A stretch of 64,000 nucleotides of DNA from Impatiens glandulifera (GCF_907164915.1 NC_061863.1:35561382-35625381); one strand, 5' to 3'. Positions 21,393 through 32,152 are shown, numbered from the stretch's first letter. The notes: generated by a model not told the origin, from the letters alone. Translations and numbers: made by a program.

Positions 21393-21784
21393 GCTCTTAG
21401 GTTTCTTTTCTTAAACGGTTCATTTATACAACCGTTCATGTAGTTTCGGCCGATTCGTCATCGGACTTTATTTTATCTATCGGTTTTTAATATTACTATG
21501 TCTTTATTTTCATAAATCCATGACCGGTCAAATATTAAACCTATCATTAAAACCGTACCGCTCAAAGTTGCCGCCAATAATTTTGGAGGGAAACTTTGGC
21601 GCCCTTTCATCGATGTGACAACTCACATCTTTTCAATGCGCCGGTTCACATTCTAAGACGCGCCTCTATGCGGCCTATAAATACAACTTCTCAAATCAAA
21701 TTCTCATTTCACGCGATCTGCTTTCTCTCTCTTACAATCCTTCTCAAAATTTTCAAGCTCTCGATCAAACTCATCATCTTCAAC
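21393..21784 (+). promoter_or_regulatory. Spacer before ORF-c of E1: E2F-like site and TATA box
   Basis: TTTGGCGC at 21595-21602 (inside GGAGGGAAACTTTGGCGCCC) fits the plant E2F consensus TTTSSCGC. TATAAATA at 21676-21683 lies about 100 bp before the ATG. Both are kept at the same spacing in E5 (41650-41657 and 41720-41728), although the surrounding sequence differs. Confidence 0.6.
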
Positions 21785-21905
21785 ATGGGTCGAAACAACG
21801 GGTCGGAAGAAGCTCGATATGTCTTAGGGCCAATCTCTGCTTCCGGTCTGGAACAGTTTCTAAACGGACCGTTCATCATCTATCAAAATGCGGTCACGGA
21901 GTTTT
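21785..21905 (+). pseudogene. Accessory ORF-c of E1 (5' fragment)
   Basis: Starts MGRNNG and runs about 40 codons to GPFIIYQNAVTEFL, where the element is cut. E5 has MGRDNA and GPFIVYQNAIKEFF at the matching places. The fragment also lacks the VDF strand region present in E5, so it has an internal deletion or rearrangement. It is the first part of the third paralogous domain. Confidence 0.6.
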
Positions 21906-23194
21906 TATAAGTTAGATTATAAAAAAAAAATTAAAAAGATTGGCCGGAAGATGGGACCTTTTGTAAGTTAGTATTGAAACTAACTGCTCTGATACCAATT
22001 GTTAGGATCTTGGTCGCGGCTGGGGGACCGGGGTTGGCCGTTTATCGCGTCTCACTCAAAGGGTGGTGATTAATCCGGTTAGAGATTAACACCGGGGTTT
22101 CAATACTACACAAACTGTCACAAACCCTTGAACCGAGTTCAAGCGCGGAAGTGGTTTGTTTCAAGTTGAAGCACCACACACACGAGATAGGTAGAACCGG
22201 ATTTGAACAATATAGGTTTGGAGATTGCTAGATCGGTTTTGCAGCTTAGTGATTCGGTTTGGGTGATGTTGAATCGGTTAGTGCGGTATGAGTCGGTTAG
22301 GATATTGAGTCGGTTGGAAAATAGACCTGACAGAAAAGAAGAACACAAGACAGGTTTTTATGGATGTTCGTTGATAAAACTCCTACGTCACCCCTTCCTC
22401 TCGAAACCGCGAGAAGGATATTCACTAAGGAATACAAACACAATTCGATCGAGACTTATTTCCTACTCGATAACACTCGTACAATTTTAACCGAAATTGT
22501 AAAATACATTTCAAATAAGCGCTTTTAGCTTTCTAGAGATAGAACACAATATGTGAAAATTCAGAACTTGTAATCCTCTAAAAATCCCGCATTTACTCCT
22601 CTTCATCTCCTTCTTTTATAGGTGAAATATGCCAACGGTCACATTTCATTTCCTTGAATCTGATTGGTTGAGCAGAGGTTCAGTGATCCAGACCTGGCGG
22701 TCTAATCTTCTAGTGTGTAGGTCAAACCGGCTAGGTTTGTCTTTTACTCAATATGGCAACTGTCGGAAGATTGCCTTTCTGATTTATCCTGAAGTGGAAA
22801 GATCTTGTAGGACGGTCTTCTGTAGCCTGCATACTTTCCTCAGACTTGTATGAATATGGCAATGTTCAGTCTGTTCCTTTGGTATCATTCTCAACAGATA
22901 CCCGAAGTGTCTTTTTTTTTTGGTCGGTTATGTATGTTAACCGGATGACTTCCGGTTATTCCTTGGCTTCTAAATGACCGACTATCTAGTGTTTATGGCC
23001 TTCTGTTTTGACCTATCTTGTCTTTCTTGTTCGGTCAGGTTTTTGGTCGATTTGATAACTTGACCGGTTGAGTTTCTTAACCGGTTGAGTTACTTGGCCT
23101 ATTGAGTTGCTTGCCCGGTTTCGTTGCTTGACCGTTCCTGCATAGATAGTTTGCTTGTGTTAAGTTCTATTAACCTGTCTAATTTTATCTAACA
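21906..23194 (-). mobile_element. Family A 5' LTR with PBS and leader stub (E3)
   Basis: On the minus strand the LTR begins TGTTAGATAAAATTAGAC (23194) and ends CCTAACA (22000). The PBS is at 21986-21997. About 80 bp of leader, similar to the E1 leader (AGTTTCAATACT), runs to 21906, where it abuts broken ORF-c of E1. Nothing else of the element remains. The hairpin block is at 22358-22402. The bases after 23194 (AAAAT) have no visible partner. Confidence 0.88.
21986..21997 (-). other. E3 primer-binding site
   Basis: GCTCTGATACCA on plus, TGGTATCAGAGC on minus, two bases from the LTR end. Confidence 0.9.
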
Positions 23195-23690
23195 AAAATA
23201 TTAGGCTTAGCTTCAAAATTTCGAAATTGTTCACATGTTTCTTGAATTTTAAAACTTTCAACAGGTAAACTGAGCGCCTAAAAATATCTATATGCATACA
23301 TGTATTTATCATATATAGTAGTCAAGTAAAGGGCTTCGTGACGTGGCTTTGTTGCTCGACAGGACGAGACGAGGCAACGGCTTGGCAGAATTGGCTTTTT
23401 GGATTTGTGTATAAAGTTGGAAATGGCTTAAGAGAGAGTTGTTCCACCAACAAGGATACTATTCCAAAAGGGATCTCTCGATGTAAGGGAGCTCTCAATT
23501 GGACATCCCCCTCACCTCTATTTCAAAATCCCTCACTCAATTGGATATCCTCTAGTAGGGATATTTGAAAAGAAGAGAGGGTTAATCTGGGTTTTTTTCC
23601 TATTGTTTTTCTCAACTCTCAAATCACACAAAATCCTTCAAGGCATAGGGATGAGGGTGTCATTCACATTGACTACCCTTAGCACATTGA
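23195..23690. other. Unassigned stretch between E3 and E4
   Basis: About 500 bp that matches none of the LTR families or the tandem unit. It contains GGGATCTCTCGATG-type sequence and a direct repeat (CTCAATTGGACATCC / CTCAATTGGATATCC). A 76-codon ORF is present but nothing recognisable. It may be captured flanking DNA or the internal part of another element. Confidence 0.4.
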
Positions 23691-24426
23691 TAAAACTGCT
23701 GAAAACTTGATTAGGATATTTAAAAGGATTCAGAATCAGAAATCTTTAAATATCACATGCATCAGAAGTGATCATGGAACTGAATTTACTAACATATATC
23801 TATCATCTTATCTTGAGGAGACTGTAATTAGGCACGAGTTATCTAGTGCCAGAACTCCACAGAAAAACAGCATTGCTGAGAGAAGAGTGAGAACTCTGAA
23901 GGAAGCAGCGAGGTCTATGCTTGCTGAATCAGATGTTCCTCAGAGGTTCTGGGCGGAAGCCATTAGTACTGCTTGCTACACACAAAATCGGTCAATAATT
24001 AACAAATGTTTTGATAAAACTCCCTATGAACTGTATTATGGGAGAATTCCCACAGTTTCTTACTTTAAGATATTTGGGTGCAAATGTTTTATCCATAATA
24101 ATGAAAAGGTTTATTTGACTGCTTTTGATACTAAAGCAGATGAGGGATTCATGTTGCGATACTCATCAGTATGCAAGGCTTATAGAGTTTACAACAAAAG
24201 AACACAGACTGTTGAAGAATCCCTTCATGTAGTGTTTGATGAGCCTGTTGAGAGCAAATCCAATGAACCCATTGATCTTGCTGACAGACTGCAAGCGGCT
24301 AGTCTTGAGTCTGTAGGTGAAGAAGAAGAAACCTTGGACAAGCGGATGGCTATATCTGATCCTGTGGATGATCCGGTTTAAGCTCAACCAGATGTACAAA
24401 CTCCTGTTCAACAAGAAGTTAAGAGT
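23691..24426 (+). pseudogene. Integrase C-terminal part of E4 pol
   Basis: Starts at AENLIRIFKRIQ and keeps the second catalytic Asp (RSDHGTEF) and the Glu in AERRVRTLKE at the normal DX35E distance. FWAEAISTACYTQNRS, GCKCFIH and ESLHVVFDE follow. A TAA at 24379-24381 interrupts the linker to RT. The zinc finger and first Asp are lost with the 5' truncation, so it cannot integrate DNA. Confidence 0.85.
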
Positions 24427-26120
24427 TTGGATGTCGCGGTGTCACCGGTTCAGATGACCAATCCCCTTGGTTCCAACTTCAGATGGAACAGAAATCATCC
24501 ACCAGAACTGATAATCGGAAATCCTTTTTCTCCTCGAAGGACAAGACGTCAACTCATGGATGAAATGGCCAATTCTGCATTTATTTCCCAAATTGAACCA
24601 AAGAAGATTGGTGAAGCTATAGTTGATCCAGATTGGATCAATTCTATGCAAGAGGACTTAAACCAATTTGATAGAAATAAAGTGTGGTATCATACTCCTA
24701 GACCAACTGACAAGTCAGTCATAGGAACAAGATGGGTATTTTGAAACAAGCTCAATGAAGATGGCTTAGTCATTAGAAACAAAGCTCGTTTAGTTGCTCA
24801 AGGATACAGACAAGAGGAATGTATTGATTTTGATGAGTCTTTTGCACCGGTTGCAAGACTAGAGGCAATTAGTATCTTCCTAGCATATGCATCATTTCAG
24901 AATTTTAAAGTCTTTCAAATGGATGTAAAAAGTGCATTCATAAATGGAAAATTAAGTGAAGATGTATATGTTGAACAACCCCCTGGTTTCGTAGATCATG
25001 TATTGCCAAATCATGTTTATAGGCTTAACAAAGCATTGTATGGTCTAAAATAAGCTCCTAGAGCTTGTATGACACATTAACCAATTTCTTATTTGATCAT
25101 GATTTTATTGTTGGAACAGTGGATAAAACCTTGTTTAGATTTTTTAAAGATTCTCACATATTACTTGTTTAGATATATGTTGATGACATTATTTTTGGGT
25201 CAACTAACCCCAAACTGTGTGAGAAATTTTCCAAGCTGATGCAGGATAGGTTTGAAATGAGCATGATGGGAGAACTTACATTCTTCCTTGGGCTTCAGAT
25301 CCGACAGCTGGAAAACAGAACTCTCATCAACCAGGCCAAATACACCAAAGAATTGTTAAAGAAGTTTGGTTTGGAGAACTGTTCTGCAGCAGCTACTCCA
25401 ATGAGTTCTTCAGTTAAATTGGATAAAGATGAAGGTGGCCAAAGTGTCGATGTAACAGCATATAGAGGACTCACCGGTTCTTTGCTATATGTCACTACTA
25501 GCAGGCCAAACATTCAATTTGTTGTTGGTGTTTGTGGCAGATTTCAGGCTGATCTTTAACTCTCTCATTTTACTGCTGCTAAACGTATTCTTAAATACTT
25601 AAAGGGAACTCAAAATGTGGGACTGTGGTATCCGAAGGATTCCAATTTCAATTTAATTAGTTTCTCAGATGCAGATTATGCAGGATGCAAAATTGATAGA
25701 AAAAGCACAAGTGGAACTTGCCAGTTCCTTGGAGATCGTCTAATCACATGGTTCAGCAAGAAGCAGACGTCAGTCGCCACGTCTACAGCAGAAGCAGAGT
25801 ATCTTGCAGCTGGTAGTTGTTGCTCTCAAGTTCTGTGGATTCAACAACAGCTCAGAGACTATGGAATTGAGGCTGATGAATCTCCAAATTTCTGCGACAA
25901 CACAAGTGCTATTGCAATCTCCTACAACCCAGTTCTGCATTCTCGGACAAAGCACATTGAAATCAGGCATCATTTTATCCGAGAACACGTCAATCAGAAG
26001 AAAATTCGTCTTGAACATGTTCATATAGATCAAAAACCGGCGGACATTTTCACGAAACCTCAACGGGAAGCTAAGTTTTCTCATTTTAGAAACATGCTAG
26101 GTCTTGTTGATCTTGATTGA
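24427..26120 (+). pseudogene. RT and RNase H of E4 pol (broken)
   Basis: RT begins near [18 protein letters not shown]. Stops are at 24742-24744 (TGA after RWVF), at about 25051 (TAA in GLKQAPRA) and near 25171 (TAG before [11 protein letters not shown]). One base is missing near 25066. MSMMGELTFFLGLQIRQ, YRGLTGSLLY and a TAA near 25557 follow. RNase H (25617-26120) is an open stretch with DADYAGCKIDRKSTSG, STAEAEY, NFCDNTSAIAI, RTKHIEIRHHF and DIFTKPQREAKFSHFRN, ending at the normal pol stop. Few lesions overall, so this is a moderately young copy. Confidence 0.88.
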
Positions 26121-26905
26121 CGAAATTACGTGCATAAATTGAGGGGGAACTTTTTGTTCAAAACGCAACTGAACAGATATGAAAGACTGAGGTCTTAATT
26201 TGTTCTAAGGATTTAGAGTTTTAAGAAATACAGCTACTTAGACTCTCATCTACCTTAACAGTTTCACCTTTATATGAAATCATTGTCTTGGTTATTTTAA
26301 CCTGCTTGGTTAGACGAATGCTTCTATTAGACGGACACGTCTAATAGACGTTAGACGTTTTTACGTCATGAGCAAGAGGATGCTCACGTCTAATAAAACA
26401 CGCGTGTCTCACGTGATGTTATAGCATAATTAGACGTACACGTCTAATAGACTAATTTTCAAAAAGAAGTTGAAAATGTGAAAAGGAAAATAAAACGTCT
26501 AAATACTAGTGTAATTAGACTCTTCATCTTCTGGCTGTTCAGACAACTGTCTTTTAATGATTTCTGTTTAAGCCTTCTTCCCGCCGAAAAATAAATCGGT
26601 CATTCCTCAAATGAATTGAAGACACGTGTCTCTCAATATGCAAAGAATGACTAATATTTCTGACAACTTTTGCTTGTACACTTAGTAATAAACGTTCTGT
26701 TTCATGCTAATATTAAATGCTGTGTTTATTGGAAACTGTCTTTTGAAGTTCTTAACGGTAGGAACAATCATTAGTTTTCTTCTACATGAGTAAAACCCTG
26801 ATATTGATAGGATCATTCACTCTAAAAGATAGAAGATCCTTGAAATCAATCTCTCTCCCTCTCTTTTGAAGTCGAATCGTTCAAACCCTTGTTCATCAAA
26901 TCACA
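26121..26905 (+). promoter_or_regulatory. Pol to accessory-ORF spacer of E4 with TAGAC palindromes
   Basis: Non-coding. TTAGAC/GTCTAA and TAGACGT motifs cluster at about 26310-26530, outside the LTR. TTCCCGCC near 26579 resembles an E2F core. The spacer of E7 (59904-60610) has the same order: TAGAC cluster, E2F-like site, leader, ATG. No clear TATA box is visible here. Confidence 0.5.
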
Positions 26906-27664
26906 ATGCTGCCTTTTCGACCAAAATCGATTCAAGTGGATTTTCAATCCGTATCCACTCTTCAATCTCCGAGCATGCTTAGGATGTTCGAATCATTAAA
27001 AGCTTCTGGGCTGAGAAGATTCCTCATCCCTCATGAAACCTATCACGAATAGCTAGTTAACGAATTCTTCGAAACTGCTAGCTTCTATCAAGACAGTGTC
27101 ATTGCTGGAGCTGTAATTGGCCAGATGGTCTGTATTTCAGAAGAATCTTTTGGTGCGTTTTTCCATCTCCCAAAAGAATGTATTGATGATTTCTCGACCA
27201 CTCCTCCTAACCTAATGATTTCGATTATGAAAGTCTTTTCCGATTCCCCTGAAGTAGATATTCATGGAAAGAAAAACCTCCTGAAGGTTGAATATGCTCT
27301 CTTAAGCGAAATCATATCTAAATCCCTTATGTCTAAAGAAACTTCTTATAAGTATTGTACGAAAGTCTTTCAGAAAATGGTGGTTATCACCAGGGGTGTT
27401 CCTGTGAACTGGACATGCTTTCTCTTTAGGAATCTTGTCAGAATGGTTGTCGCTCGGAAGAAGATCTTTGGATTTGATGGTCCTCTCAGCTCTCTTCTTT
27501 GTTTTCTCTTGAACGAACCCAGTAAGAGCTTTCCCCTTCCTTCTAAGATCCTGAACTACCAGAAAGTGGTAGATTACATTCAAAGGGTGGAAACGCTCAA
27601 GTCTAAGAAAAGGAAAAGAAAAGACTCCAACTCCCCTCTAACTACAGTCTTAGAGATCTCTTAG
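26906..27664 (+). pseudogene. Family C accessory ORF in E4 (one nonsense codon)
   Basis: 252 codons from MLPFRPKS to TTVLEIS, with a single TAG at 27050-27052. Motifs match the family A ORFs: IQVDFQSV, ASGLRRFL, VNEFFETA, FGAFFHLPKECIDDF, VPVNWTCFLFRNLVRMV and GPLSSLLCFLL. The protein ends in a Lys/Arg-rich KSKKRKRKDS that could be a nuclear localisation signal. It lacks the long disordered and RGG tail seen in E6 and E7, so E4 belongs to a short-form subfamily. Function unknown. Confidence 0.72.
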
Positions 27665-27936
27665 GCTGAAGTCTATCCTTTCCAGAAGTCATGACCAAGA
27701 AGAAGAAGAAGAAGACTAGTGATTAAATGTCTTCTTGAAGTTATTTTGAATGTTTTTACGATGTTTTTGGTCAACTTATTTTGGTTACATTGAACAATGT
27801 TTTGAGTGTTTCTTCTGAAAACACTCATATGTGATTAACTTGGATGTTTTTGAATGATTTACCTATATGTTTTTTGTTTGTTCGTATGATGAATGCATGC
27901 TTTAAAATATATGTGCAGGTCTGTAATTTCTTCATC
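27665..27936 (+). other. 3' untranslated internal region of E4
   Basis: A GAAGAAGAAG run, then T-rich sequence, between the accessory ORF and the PPT. No feature recognised. Confidence 0.5.
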
Positions 27937-27950
27937 AAAAAGGGGGAAAT
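27937..27950 (+). other. E4 polypurine tract
   Basis: AAAAAGGGGGAAAT directly before the LTR start TGTTG. The same tract, reversed, sits beside the 3' LTRs of E6 and E7. Confidence 0.9.
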
Positions 27951-30008
27951 TGTTGCGTCAAATTATTTTGACTAAGTGTTGAAATAATTTAACCACTGAT
28001 ATTTTGTTGATGAAATAACCTATGAGTTTTGATACAGGTGTATTGAGACAATATGTTATAAGACTTGGATCTAATGAGGATCATTAGACCGATTTTGACC
28101 TTCATTGCATAGAATAAGACGTACAGTCTAACTCATCAGAGTTAGACGTGTAGTCTAATAGATGTAAAGAATTAGACGGATGTTCTAATGAATACACGGA
28201 ATTAGACGTAAGTCTAATAGAATTAGACGTACAGTCTAACTCATCGGAGTTAGACGTGTAGTCTAATAGATGTAAAGAATTAGACGGATGGTCTAATGAA
28301 TACCATAAATTAGACGTAAGTCTAATAGAATTAGACGTACAGTCTAACTCATCGGAGTTAGACGTGTAGTCTAATAGATGTAAACAATTAGACGGATAGT
28401 CTAATGAATACACGGAATTAGACGTAAGTCTAATAGAATTAGACGTACAGTCTAACTCATCGGAGTTAAATGTGTAGTCTAATAGATGTAAAGAATTAGA
28501 CGAATGGTCTAATGAATACACGGAATTAGACCTAAGTCTAATATATTAGTAATTAGACGGGTAGTCTAATTATATTCGGAATTAGACGTACAGTCTAACT
28601 CATCGGAGTTAGACGTGTAGTCTAATAGAAAATGAAAGGTAGACATGCGTCTAACTCCTTCAGACAAGTCTGAAGTTGAACCGGAATTAGACGTATAGTC
28701 TAACTCATTGGAGTTAGATGTACCGTCTAATGGTTCTTTAATAATTAGACGTGTAGTCTTATTAGTGAAAGTTAGATGTGAGTCTAACTCCTTCAAACAA
28801 GTCTGAGGTAGAACTGGAATTAGACGTGTAGTCTAACTCAGTGGAGTTAGACGTACCGTCTAATGGTTATTGAATAATTAGACGTGTAGTCTAATTAGTG
28901 AAAGTTAGACGTGAGTCTAACTCCTTCAGACAAGTCTGAGGTAGAACCAGAATTAGACGTGTAGTCTAACTCAGTGGAGTTAGACGTACCATCTAATGGT
29001 TATTGTAATTAGATGCGAGTATAATTCTATTAGACCAGGCAGTCTAATAGACGTTTTTCGATTAGAAGGAGATGACTTATTTCATTAGACTGATTTTTAC
29101 AATCTGTCTAACTGAAATACGTATAATGCTCAGTTTAAGCAGTACGCTTGAATCTAGTATTTCTCCTACCCACGTGCTATAGTTGTACCCTACTTCTGCT
29201 CCACTTTCTAGTGAATATTAGTACAACAGCTATACGTATCCAATCAAGGAATGCCACGTTAGAGAATTTTCCTCAAATTACTTGTTTTGCAGGTACATCT
29301 CTGATGGAATATTTTCTGCACTACCAGTTCTGTACGGCCACGATCCTTGTGCTCAGAACCTGCTGTGTATAATGGAGGCTTTCCAATGGAAGAGTGCCAC
29401 GTATCATTCTTGAAGATTCGACCGTTAGCTCATGCTCAGTATTTAACAAATCTCAAGGACAACGAACAATCTGCCTTACGAACAAGCAAACACAACGAAC
29501 AAGCAATCTGATTTTGTAGAGAGAGAAACTACTCAATCATCTTGCTTACTGAATTCAAACTGTGAAGCTTCTTTCTAATTGTACTATGTGTGAATCGAGA
29601 GAGAGAGCTAGAATTAAAACACATTTAGCTGAGTGATATTCTTCATCTTGTAATTGAACAGAGAGTATTCTGTTCAATAGTGAGCTAAGTGTGTGTATAC
29701 TATATTTGATTCTTATCATCTTATAGTGAATCCTTCCGGTGGTTGGAAGAAGGGGTGACGTAGGAGAGTTTCTCCGAACATCCATAAATAAACTACTGTG
29801 TTCTTCTTTTCTGTCATCTTTTCATATTTCATCTTGTGCTTCAAACCCAAGTAAACAATTCCGCATTGAATCCGTTTCAAGTGTTTACACAAGTTTGCGT
29901 ATAATAGAAAGCGAATTAAATCCCTAACAGAATTTCTTTCAAACTGTTTTTCATAAGACTTCATCCTTAGCCAGAACCCTGTCTCTATCGATAAAGCCGA
30001 TCATATCA
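27951..30008 (+). mobile_element. E4 3' LTR (family C)
   Basis: 2,058 bp from TGTTGCGTCAAA (one change from consensus) to GATCATATCA. It contains the TAGAC array, TATTTAAC near 29439 and the hairpin block 29746-29788. The reverse-strand ORFs inside (SNSDELDCTSNS repeats) only translate the palindromes. Confidence 0.92.
28080..29110. repeat. TTAGAC/GTCTAA palindrome array, E4 LTR
   Basis: Two zones. Zone 1 is about four copies of an ~120 bp block (TCATCGGAGTTAGACGTGTA and neighbours). Zone 2 is a ~130-140 bp block with CTCCTTCAGACAAGTCTGAG. Zone copy number differs from S1, E6 and E7. Confidence 0.92.
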
Positions 30009-30811
30009 GAGTTTATAGTTACAACTCTAGTGCATTTTTAAACATTATTTAAATTATGTTTGTGATTAATTTTATTTTTATCCTTTGATAAAAACATGTT
30101 ACAGTGTGACATATTTTTTTGATATTTGATAACGGTTGAGTTGTTTGAGAATTGTTGTATTACATTTAATAAATCTTTTTAATACAAAATTAAGGCTACG
30201 TCAAAAGATAAAAATAAATTATGACATAACACTTTTAAATCAATGTTAAATTGTTAGATTAATAAAAAATTTGTTTAACTATTTAAAGATTTGAGAATTT
30301 TTAATATCTATATTTAATAGGGACACGGCTAGTCCTTATCTGATTGTATCACATGTCACCATACCATTTTGGGCCATACCATTTTTGAGTTGTATCAATC
30401 TGCACATGTCGCACTATATCTCCGAAGAACTTGCAATTAAAAGAGGATTCTACTTAATCAACAATCTAAATGATTTCTACAACCCGTCCTTTTCATTTTA
30501 GACATATTGACATGTATTCACGATTGAACAAATGATTATCATGAATTTTTATTCTAAACAATTTCATTTTATATTTTTTCTTTTTAATGTTTTGGTGTCA
30601 TCTTTATTTTTGACTTATATTTCTTTGTTCTTTCTTCATATTACAACTTTATTCAATCCCTTATTGTTTATACAAAATATTAATATATATATTCTTTTGA
30701 GATTGTTGTTGATGTTTTATTATGATTACACATAATTTTATATTATAAAACTAAAAATAGAGGATAGTGAACTCAATGATAAAGAATAAAACTCAAAGTG
30801 GATATTTAAAT
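30009..30811. repeat. Tandem unit B, right part
   Basis: Matches unit A from about 4862 to 5723 (GAGTTTATAGTTACAACTC onward) and leads without a break into the next unit at 30812. About 614 bp of the unit, equivalent to 4249-4861, is missing between the two halves of B. No gene. Confidence 0.75.
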
Positions 30812-31714
30812 TTTATTATTATATTTTTATTTTAATCATTTAACTTATTTATAATAAATGATCAATAATTTATAATTTTTCTAATTTCTTATGTTCACTA
30901 ATAATATTTTATTACAAAAAGTACAATAATAATACCACATTCAATCAATTGTGTAATTTCAAAATCGAACCTCTTAAAAAAGTGGTTTTAGAACTCGATA
31001 GTCGTGCCTAATAACTTACTTTTTTTATTTCGAATGAGATTAACAATTAAAATTTTAGGCGTGACTATGCACGTTTAAATTGCCAATTTACACTAGTTTT
31101 GATATTATTTAGAGTACCACCTAATTACATCTTGAAAAAATACGAAGTAAAAGTATTTTAAATGTTTAAACGTACTTTAGAGATTTTATTTTTGATTTGG
31201 TTATTGATTATATGTCTCACGTGTCTATCACATTAAATTATTAATTTCAATTTCATCTTCATTTAAAATATTATTTTATATCTTTTTTATTATTCAATTT
31301 TAAAACATTCATTTAAAGGTAGTGAAACAATCTAGCTCTTAGGTTAGTTAGAGAATCAAGTAATGGGTCTGGACGAGGGTCTGAGCGCGGGTGGTCAGCA
31401 CATGTAAGTGTTCATGGATAGACACATATGGGGGATGACTCAAAATGGTGAGAGCTCAGACACTAAAAATGGGAGGAGTTCTCGGGTCGAAAAAGCCCAT
31501 ACATGAAAAAAAATTTCAATGTAAGAAAATGTATTATATGAATGTTTTTTTATAAAAAATCATTTTTTATTGCAATAAGGTAACATATAAGTCACAAATT
31601 TTGGTGATTAGAACTCGAAAACAAATTATACAAATTTGGCCATTATTTGTAAAATGATAATTTCCAAACTAGCTTAAAATTCCAAATAGGAGGAATATCA
31701 AATTTAACAATTTT
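30812..31714. repeat. Tandem unit C, partial
   Basis: Matches unit A 1 to about 965, then jumps back to a position equivalent to about 301, where another copy (D) begins. This points to unequal recombination or a deletion inside the array. Confidence 0.65.
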
Positions 31715-32152
31715 GTCATTTTTTAGTGTGCCGCAATATTACTTCTTGAAAAAATAGGAAGTAAAAGTATTTTAAATGTTTAAACGCACTTTAGAGATTT
31801 TATTCTTGATTTGGTTATTGATTACACGTGAAAGACTATATATATAACATGTTTGTGTCTGTCACATTAAAGTAAATGTGAGTCTCTACTTTAATGTCCT
31901 CTTCAATTAAAAAAAATATATTTATTTATTCCATTTTAAAAAATTCATTTAAAGGTGAATCTAAGCCTAAATTTTTCAAATTTTGTTATCACCTTATTCT
32001 TAAAAGCACGCATTATGATATCGTCATGGATCCTAGGTCTAAAATAAAAACAAATCAAATACATGTAAGCTAGTAGCAATGCTAGAAAAATTGTACATAG
32101 CTAAGAAATAAAATGTTAGTATGAAAATAAAAAAATATATATAAAAAGACCT
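31715..32152. repeat. Tandem unit D, first part
   Basis: Repeats AGTGTGCCGCAATATTACTT and following sequence like unit A from 301. It is more diverged than A-C, and from about 31956 on no match is clear. It ends at the GACCT duplication of S2. Confidence 0.55.

Larger units (their letters stand above)
7965..21905 (+). mobile_element. Family A Sirevirus-like copia element E1 (3' truncated, interrupted)
   Basis: Order seen: 5' LTR 7965-9203, PBS 9206, gag, protease, integrase, RT, RNase H, then three extra ORFs (a, b, c). The element is cut in RNase H by E2 (14065-18724). It ends abruptly at about 21905 inside ORF-c, where a reverse family A stub begins, so the PPT and 3' LTR are missing. Pol is broken by several stops and frameshifts, whereas gag and ORF-b remain open. 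Pol sequence (DNTSAI, ADIFTKPL-type end, CSACQMGK) and the extra post-pol ORFs fit the Sirevirus branch of Ty1/copia. The base before the LTR series (TGTTT) has no partner. Confidence 0.9.
23691..30008 (+). mobile_element. Family C element E4, 5' truncated
   Basis: Begins abruptly inside integrase and runs through RT, RNase H, a TAGAC-rich spacer, one accessory ORF, PPT and a full 3' LTR. The 5' LTR, gag, protease and integrase N-terminal zinc finger are missing. To the right it abuts tandem unit B at 30009, about 614 bp further along the unit than where E1 entered at 7965. E1, E3 and E4 are thus the remains of separate insertions joined by deletions. Confidence 0.87.

Noticed and set aside
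28102..28796. Two reverse-strand ORFs with SNSDELDCTSNS peptide repeats
   Set aside because: They only translate the TTAGAC palindrome array; the repeat period and not a protein keeps them open.
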